Of a stretch of DNA of 10,623 nt, positions 6,879 through 10,623 are shown one piece after another. The notes beneath the pieces were generated by a model, which saw nothing but the letters and a program-made list of their open reading frames with translations, did no database searches and was not told where the DNA came from. The DNA is from Deltaproteobacteria bacterium. GTDB taxonomy: Bacteria > Myxococcota > Polyangia > Polyangiales > B10-G4. The translations under genes were made by a program, and so were the position numbers. The stretch covers positions 1-10,623 of the forward strand of contig JAFDCW010000150.1 of assembly GCA_019312705.1 (NCBI GenBank), given 5' to 3'. Each line of letters opens with the position of its first letter. The first letter of the stretch is position 1.

Positions 6879-8498
6879 TCACCGGCACTCGCCGGCCGTC
6901 GTGGCCGAAGCGCCGACGCAGATCTGACCGGTGCGGCAGTGAGCATGCTCGAGGCAACCCGGGAAGCAGATCGTCGCGCCGCCGGTGTTGATCCCCGCGG
7001 GGGAGGTGTCCCAGCATCCGTTGCCGGGCAGACAGCCCGCAGCAGTAGTGCAGGTCTGGGAGCACAGGGTGGTGTCGGAGCCCGAAACCGAGGCGCAGAG
7101 CGCGCCGGTGCCGCACACGTTGGCGGGCATACCGGGCGCGCCGCAGTCGAAGAGCGTGCAGTGGTTGCCGGCACCAAAGTCGCGGCACTGGCCGCCGCCG
7201 AAGGGCGAGTTGCAGTCCACATCCGAGGCGCAGGCATCACCGGTCTGACCCGTAGCGCTCCCCGCGCGGATGGTGTTGTAGTTGCCCGGAACGCAAGCGC
7301 CGTTGCCCAGCCTGACCCCGCTGGTGCCATCCCAAAAGCAGCTGTAGCCGTTGCGGCAGTCACGGGAAGCCGAGTAGCGGTCCCCGTCGGTGGTACGCGC
7401 CACCTGGCATGCCCGGGTGCAGAGGGCTACGCCGAGCCCTCGGGCCTGACACTTACCCGCACCGGCGCAATCGTTCCCCGCGACGTCGCAGCCGAACTTC
7501 GTGCAGTAGCCGCCGTCCCAGCCACCCGAGCTGGCGGAGTCGTCGGCGATGCAGTCACCGTTGGCTTCGCACTGGGTGTCGTCGGTGCAGGTGTCTCCGG
7601 CGACGCCCGCGCCGCCGTCATGCTGACAACGGTAGGTCGCCAAGCTGCAAGTTCCGTTGGTCGTCGCGTCGTATACGAGGCGGTCCCCGGCCGGGTTCGT
7701 CGTCGCGTCGTACGGGTCGATGAAGCCGTTCGTGTTGGTGTCTTTGCGGTACAGGCGGCACTCGTTCTCGGAGCTGCAACCGGAGAGACAACCGGCGCTG
7801 GTCATGCTGCACTCGTAGCCATTGCGACAGACGCCGTTGTTCGCCAGGGTCGGGACACAGGTCCTGGCACAGAGGCTGTATTCGACGCCCATCGTATCGG
7901 AGCCAGCCGAGAGACAACGCGCGCAGGCGACGCCGCCGCAGCTGTCTTCGACGTCCGGGTCACAGCCGCCCAAATCGATCGGCTCGATGGTGGTGCAGTA
8001 GCCGCCTTCCCAGAACGTGGCCGATACGCTGGTGCCGCCGCCGGGGAGGCCCCTGATCGGGTCTTCGACTCCGCCAATTTCGTACGCGTTCTCGGCGGAG
8101 CAGGTGGTCACGCGGCAGCCGCGGGTGGGGTCGCAGGCCTCGCCGATGTCACAGCCTACCGGCGGAGAGCCTGAGTCGACCGGCGGTGAGCCCGAATCCA
8201 CTGGCGGCGAGCCCGAATCCACCGGCGGGGAACCCGAGTCCACGGGCGGCGAGCCCGAATCCACCGGCGGCGAGCCCGAGTCCACGGGCGGAGAACCCGA
8301 ATCCACCGGCGGGGAACCCGAATCGGTGGGCAGCGAAGAGTCGGCACCGGGACCCGTGTCAGGAGTCGCGCTATCCGCTCCCGCGTCAGGAATCGATCCA
8401 CCGCTGTCGACCCCTCGTCTCCTCGGGGGGTCGCTGCAAGCCGCCAAGCCCATGACGAGAATAACGCAGAAAGCGAGAGTGAACAGCTTGCGACTCAT
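6879..8498 (-). CDS. Cys-rich modular surface lipoprotein with VDSGSPP repeat linker
   Basis: A 539-residue lipoprotein. The ATG at 8498 is preceded by GGAGG with 7-nt spacing, and MSRKLFTLAFCVILVMGLAA ends in the lipobox LAAC (Cys21), fixing the start. The frame is open to 8699, but the extra residues are Arg-rich and were rejected. After the lipid-anchor Cys come an Asp/Gly/Pro linker and a tandem SPPVDSG array, then about 400 residues with some 46 cysteines. These are arranged in recurring modules (CRNGYECS, CRNGYSCF, CLPGNGCW, CRTGQICV; also DTCTDDTQCEANGDC), probably disulfide-bonded outside the cytoplasm. One loop, DTNTNGFID (bases 7716-7742), looks like a calcium-binding EF-hand or dockerin loop. 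Such proteins are common and mostly uncharacterised in myxobacteria; no enzyme motif is visible. It lies 86 bp downstream of the PhnD-like gene on the same strand. Confidence 0.88.
   Translation of the reverse strand: MSRKLFTLAFCVILVMGLAACSDPPRRRGVDSGGSIPDAGADSATPDTGPGADSSLPTDSGSPPVDSGSPPVDSGSPPVDSGSPPVDSGSPPVDSGSPPVDSGSPPVDSGSPPVGCDIGEACDPTRGCRVTTCSAENAYEIGGVEDPIRGLPGGGTSVSATFWEGGYCTTIEPIDLGGCDPDVEDSCGGVACARCLSAGSDTMGVEYSLCARTCVPTLANNGVCRNGYECSMTSAGCLSGCSSENECRLYRKDTNTNGFIDPYDATTNPAGDRLVYDATTNGTCSLATYRCQHDGGAGVAGDTCTDDTQCEANGDCIADDSASSGGWDGGYCTKFGCDVAGNDCAGAGKCQARGLGVALCTRACQVARTTDGDRYSASRDCRNGYSCFWDGTSGVRLGNGACVPGNYNTIRAGSATGQTGDACASDVDCNSPFGGGQCRDFGAGNHCTLFDCGAPGMPANVCGTGALCASVSGSDTTLCSQTCTTAAGCLPGNGCWDTSPAGINTGGATICFPGCLEHAHCRTGQICVGASATTAGECR
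8158..8325 (-). repeat. Eight 21-bp tandem repeats encoding VDSGSPP
   Basis: Eight units of 21 bp, exact in length, starting at 8158, 8179, 8200, 8221, 8242, 8263, 8284 and 8305. Differences between units are almost all synonymous (for example ACC/ACT/ACG and GAG/GAA positions), so the peptide is conserved while the DNA has drifted. In the lipoprotein it forms a flexible Pro/Ser/Asp spacer between the lipid anchor and the Cys-rich part. Confidence 0.95.
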
Positions 8499-8512
8499 AC
8501 CGAAACCTCCGG
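8499..8512 (-). promoter_or_regulatory. Strong ribosome binding site of the Cys-rich lipoprotein
   Basis: On the minus strand GGAGG (complement of 8506-8510) precedes the ATG at 8498 by 7 nt. This is the best Shine-Dalgarno sequence in the window. It decides the start codon against the longer open frame. Confidence 0.8.
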
Positions 8513-8557
8513 AAAACCGACAACCGGCGTCTGATTTGCACTGTCGATTGCGAGGGC

Positions 8558-8577
8558 GGAGATGGACATCCATCCCC
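8558..8577 (-). terminator. Hairpin just after the PhnD-like gene
   Basis: GGAGATGGA (8558-8566) and TCCATCCCC (8569-8577) pair in the minus-strand transcript as a 9-bp helix with one G-U pair, in practice 8 bp with a 4-nt loop. It starts 8 nt after the PhnD-like stop codon. No U-run follows, so it may be a weak terminator, an mRNA-stabilising stem or an attenuator before the lipoprotein gene. Confidence 0.4.
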
Positions 8578-8584
8578 CTTCGAG

Positions 8585-9400
8585 TCAAGTGCTCGGCGGA
8601 AACTCTGTGAGCCGCGTGCCGCCTTCGAGCAAATGCTTCACTGGCTCGTAGTCGCTCGGGTCGGCGGCTTCGAAACCATCGGCCTCGAGGGCGAGGCAAA
8701 GCGCCGACGGCGTTTTCGGGGACTCTTCGGTGCCGAAGGCCCGCTCGATCAGCTCCGCCGTGCGGCCCTCGTCGAGGGAACGCGAGAAGACCAACGCATC
8801 ATTGGGGGTCTCGCGGGTCACGGCGATGGACACGAGGCGCTCGGCGTGAAGGGTGCCGCCGAATCGCTCGATTGACTCGGCGACGGACCTCTCGGCCCCG
8901 TCGGGGACCGTGACGGCCGTGACATCGGCGCGCTCGTTGACGACGTTCGTGAGGGCCGCGGGGTACGAGCCCGCAAACTCCTGCTCGGTAAACGTCTGCG
9001 ACGGTAGGTATCCCTCGCCTCGCAGGTAGTCGACCGCGAGCAGGTGCCCGCCGAGGGAAAGGGGGTCCACCCAAGATGCGCGCTTGCCCACGAGGCCAGC
9101 GAGGGTCTTCACCTCGCCCCGGCGCACGACGATCGCCGACCGATAGGTGCCGCGCCCACGGCGTACACAGCGGTACATCGCACGGGCTGCGCCTTCGAGG
9201 CGGGCACAGAGAGACGGCGGCGCCCAGATGAGATCGGCGGACGACTCGAGGGCGCGCAGGGTGAGCTCGTCGTAGCTCGTCGCCATCTGAATATCGGTGT
9301 CCTCGCCGAGGGCCGCCCCGAGGGCGTGCCGGAGGAGCTCGGCCCGGGCCTGGGCGCGGGCGTTGCCGATCGATGGTGCGAGGAGCAGGGAGATGGACAA
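8585..9400 (-). CDS. PhnD-like solute-binding protein (orphan)
   Basis: A 271-residue protein of the phosphate/phosphonate-binding PhnD-like family (type 2 periplasmic binding fold). Visible family features are the opening strand and helix ISLLLAPSIGNARAQARAEL, DADLIW-like SSADLIWAPPS (53-63), the hallmark segment KRASWVDPLSLGGHLLAVDY (106-125) and TFTEQEFAGSYPAALTNVVN with RADVTAV. The start chosen is TTG at 9400, with AGGA 9 nt upstream, because the first conserved strand begins immediately after it. The frame is open to another TTG at 9532, but that extension is not conserved-looking and overlaps the divergent promoter region. With the short start no signal peptide is evident, so export is uncertain. 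No PhnC/PhnE transporter partners are in the window. Such orphan proteins sometimes serve as sensor or scaffold domains; the ligand is unknown. Confidence 0.75.
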   Translation of the reverse strand: MSISLLLAPSIGNARAQARAELLRHALGAALGEDTDIQMATSYDELTLRALESSADLIWAPPSLCARLEGAARAMYRCVRRGRGTYRSAIVVRRGEVKTLAGLVGKRASWVDPLSLGGHLLAVDYLRGEGYLPSQTFTEQEFAGSYPAALTNVVNERADVTAVTVPDGAERSVAESIERFGGTLHAERLVSIAVTRETPNDALVFSRSLDEGRTAELIERAFGTEESPKTPSALCLALEADGFEAADPSDYEPVKHLLEGGTRLTEFPPST

Positions 9401-9541
9401 AGCGACAGATCCTGAGGCAATGACGCGGTATGAAGCCCCGCCGGTTGATCCGCCGAGTTGACCCGCACCGTGGGAGAGCCTATCACGGCGTCGAGACAGG
9501 GAGCGTCGAGACCAGAAATCGTACGAACTCAACTAGCGCGT
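9401..9541. other. Divergent intergenic region upstream of the B12 riboswitch
   Basis: This stretch separates the PhnD-like gene (minus) from the riboswitch transcript (plus); together with the riboswitch and leader it makes a 447-bp gene-free interval up to 9847. It holds a plus-strand sigma70-like promoter (9458-9486). No clear promoter for the PhnD-like gene was recognised. Confidence 0.5.
9458..9486 (+). promoter_or_regulatory. Sigma70-like promoter for the riboswitch transcript
   Basis: TTGACC (9458-9463, 5/6 to the -35 consensus), a spacer of exactly 17 bp, then TATCAC (9481-9486, 4/6 to the -10). Transcription would start near 9493, about 50 nt before the aptamer, in the right direction. 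Found by eye only. Confidence 0.5.
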
Positions 9542-9720
9542 CAGGTCACGAAACTTTCGTGAGAGGGACCTTCGGGTCCTGAAGAGGGAAGCCGGTGTAA
9601 TACCGGCACGGCCCCCGCCACTGTGACCGGAGACGAAGGCGAGCAATGAGCCACTGACCGCAAAACGCGGTTGGGAAGGCGCTCGCTGGAGGACGAACCG
9701 GAAGTCAGGAGACCTGCCTG
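9542..9720 (+). ncRNA. Cobalamin (adenosylcobalamin-type) riboswitch
   Basis: Aptamer of the B12 riboswitch class (Rfam RF00174 type). Closing helix P1 can form from CAGGTC (9542-9547) and GACCTG (9711-9716). A GGACC-TTCG-GGTCC hairpin (9566-9579) is followed by the conserved TGAAGAGGGAA. P3 is GCCGGT-GTAAT-ACCGGC (9591-9607), then CCCGCCACTGTGA (from 9614), GCCACTGACC (9650-9659), GGGAAGGCG (9673-9681) and the canonical B12 box AAGTCAGGAGACCTGCCT (9702-9719). All core elements are present in order and spacing, so it is probably functional. It lies on the plus strand 128 nt upstream of the lipoprotein gene at 9848, which it should repress when cobalamin is abundant. Confidence 0.96.
9546..9562. 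repeat. Perfect inverted repeat at the aptamer 5' edge
   Basis: TCACGAAACTTTCGTGA is an 8+1+8 perfect palindrome. It overlaps the last two bases of the P1 5' strand and sits just before the first aptamer hairpin. It could extend the aptamer as an extra stem, compete with P1, or be a protein operator. Confidence 0.7.
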
Positions 9721-9847
9721 CCGCGCACCAACCGACCACCTTCGGGGAGAAGAGGCTCGGTGTCCCTACGACGCTTCCGTCCAGGGGCACTCGCCTCTCC
9801 GCCCGACGGCGGATCAACGCACGGGTAGGTGCGTGAAAGAGGACGAG
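9721..9847 (+). promoter_or_regulatory. Riboswitch expression platform and leader
   Basis: This leader contains TCCGCC-CGAC-GGCGGA (9798-9813, 6-bp stem) and ACGCAC-GGGTAG-GTGCGT (9817-9834, 6-bp stem). The ribosome site AGAGGA (9838-9843) follows, 4 nt before the ATG. GCCTCT (9793-9798) can pair with AGAGGC (9751-9756), and its CCTCT with the ribosome site AGAGG (9838-9842). These two pairings exclude each other, which suggests translational control. No U-run is seen, so a terminator mechanism is less likely. Folding was done by eye. Confidence 0.5.
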
Positions 9848-10623
9848 ATGGAGAAATCAGAAGCGCGATTAGGCCTGTTCCTGGCCTTGATGCTGGCCCC
9901 AGCGACGGCCCTCGGGGGATGCGGCGACGACGACGGAGGTGTCGATGGAGGCACTGACTCGGCCGTCGACGGCGGCCTCGACTCGGGCGCCGGCGACGCC
10001 GACGTGGACGGCGGAAGCGACGCCGCAAGCGACGCGGGCGACGATGCGGGGACCGATACCGGCACACCCCCGCCGACCTGCGACGAGACGACCCTCGCCC
10101 ACCTGGCGGTTGTGACGACCGCCGCCGACTACAGCGGCTCTGCCTTCACCAGCATGCTGATCGCCGACCACACCGCCCCCGCGCCGACCGACCTCATGGA
10201 CTCCGACGCCGTCGCCGCCCAGTCCGGATGCCAGGGATACGTGCTCGAGCGAGGCCGCGGCATGGCTGACGTCATCGACCCCGCCGCCCCGCCCGCCATC
10301 ACGCGCACCGTCGACCTGAACCCGGCGGGCACCCCCGCCCCCTACACGATCAATCCCCAGGCCGTGGCCGCAGTCGGCCCCTCCCGCGCTTACGTCGTCG
10401 AGGCGGCTCGCAACAGCGTTACCATCATGAACCCGAACGCGGACGGCGCGGCCGCGGTCGTCGGCACCATCGATCTCTCCCCCTACCTGAAGGCCGGCGA
10501 CATGGACGGCCTCGTCGATGCCGCGGACGCCATCGTCGTCGGGGACCGGGCCTACGTCGCCCTCGGCAACTACTGGTTCGACTCTTCCTTCGCCATCCAC
10601 TTCGAGGGCTCGGAGCTCGCGGT
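9848..10623 (+). CDS. B12-riboswitch-controlled beta-propeller-like surface lipoprotein, BtuG-like in context (partial)
   Basis: The first 258 codons of a gene that continues past the window. The ATG at 9848 follows AGAGGA with short spacing. The signal peptide MEKSEARLGLFLALMLAPAT ends in the lipobox LGGC (Cys25). A long Asp/Gly/Ala linker (about residues 26-72) then suggests display away from the membrane. The folded part begins at CDETTLAHLAVVTTAADYSG and shows spaced strand-rich units typical of YVTN/YncE-like beta-propellers: GYVLERGRGMADVIDP, RAYVVEAARNSVTIMNP followed by VVGTIDLS, and RAYVALGNYWFDSSFAIHF. Control by a cobalamin riboswitch points to corrinoid or cobalt acquisition. In Bacteroides the seven-bladed surface lipoprotein BtuG captures B12 for BtuB, and this protein could be a counterpart. 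The fold is inferred from pattern, and homology to BtuG is not shown. A TonB-dependent receptor gene downstream would support the idea. Confidence 0.8.
   Translation, partial: MEKSEARLGLFLALMLAPATALGGCGDDDGGVDGGTDSAVDGGLDSGAGDADVDGGSDAASDAGDDAGTDTGTPPPTCDETTLAHLAVVTTAADYSGSAFTSMLIADHTAPAPTDLMDSDAVAAQSGCQGYVLERGRGMADVIDPAAPPAITRTVDLNPAGTPAPYTINPQAVAAVGPSRAYVVEAARNSVTIMNPNADGAAAVVGTIDLSPYLKAGDMDGLVDAADAIVVGDRAYVALGNYWFDSSFAIHFEGSELA

Noticed and set aside
6855..8174. Plus-strand frame of 439 codons opposite the Cys-rich lipoprotein
   Set aside because: It is an Ala/Gly/Val-rich shadow; the minus-strand gene has a strong ribosome site, a lipobox and regular Cys modules.
8158..8325. CRISPR array
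   Set aside because: The units are contiguous 21-bp coding repeats with no unique spacers.
9401..9532. Longer start (TTG at 9532) for the PhnD-like protein
   Set aside because: The extra residues are not family-like, there is no ribosome site before 9532, and they cover the putative divergent promoter.
9533..9817. Minus-strand frame across the riboswitch
   Set aside because: It is antisense to a highly conserved structured RNA and has no recognisable protein features.
9869..10600. Minus-strand frame of 243 codons at the right end
   Set aside because: It lies opposite the signal peptide, linker and propeller-like coding region of the riboswitch-controlled gene; its Gly/Val-rich composition is typical of a shadow frame.

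Overview
The window is about 10.6 kb of high-GC DNA. Its look is that of Myxococcota or a related deltaproteobacterial lineage. Four signs support this: lipoproteins with long Asp/Gly/Ala/Ser linkers after the lipobox, a Cys-rich modular surface protein, the N-terminus of what resembles a DUF5939-type nucleotide cyclase, and codon use dominated by G/C third positions. No tRNA, rRNA, insertion sequence or CRISPR array was seen. The species cannot be named from this sequence.

Left part (1-1578, minus strand): the 5' end of an SRPBCC/START-like, probably cyclase-associated protein (1-219) lies downstream of a membrane-anchored TPR protein (295-1578). A short divergent intergenic region with an 8-G run (1579-1674) separates these from a plus-strand ABC importer cassette.

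Importer (1675-5468, plus strand): a FecCD/BtuCD-type system made of a secreted substrate-binding protein (1675 to about 2565), a permease (2567-3538) and an ATPase (3535-4386). A predicted secreted lipase lipoprotein (4383-5468) is coupled to it by a 4-nt overlap. The binding-protein/permease junction is abnormal. The binding protein has no stop codon of its own, and the permease appears to lack its first transmembrane helix, as if roughly 100 bp were lost there by a natural deletion or an assembly error. The substrate could be cobalamin, haem or a ferric siderophore.

Middle (5591-6797, plus strand): a zinc-finger anti-sigma factor with about four membrane segments is followed, with an 8-nt overlap, by an ECF sigma factor. 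This is the reverse of the commoner sigma-first order. It converges on a large Cys-rich lipoprotein gene (6879-8498, minus) that carries eight 21-bp repeats encoding a VDSGSPP linker. Upstream of that gene, on the same strand, lies an orphan PhnD-like solute-binding protein gene (8585-9400).

Right end (9401-10623, plus strand): a plausible sigma70-type promoter, then a well-conserved adenosylcobalamin-type riboswitch (9542-9720) and a leader with possible ribosome-site sequestration. The 5' 258 codons of a lipoprotein that looks like a beta-propeller follow. A B12-riboswitch-controlled surface beta-propeller lipoprotein recalls BtuG, the B12-capturing partner of BtuB in Bacteroides. This is the most interesting point in the window. 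Together with the BtuCDF-like cassette it suggests a corrinoid-uptake neighbourhood, although the link between the two loci is inference.
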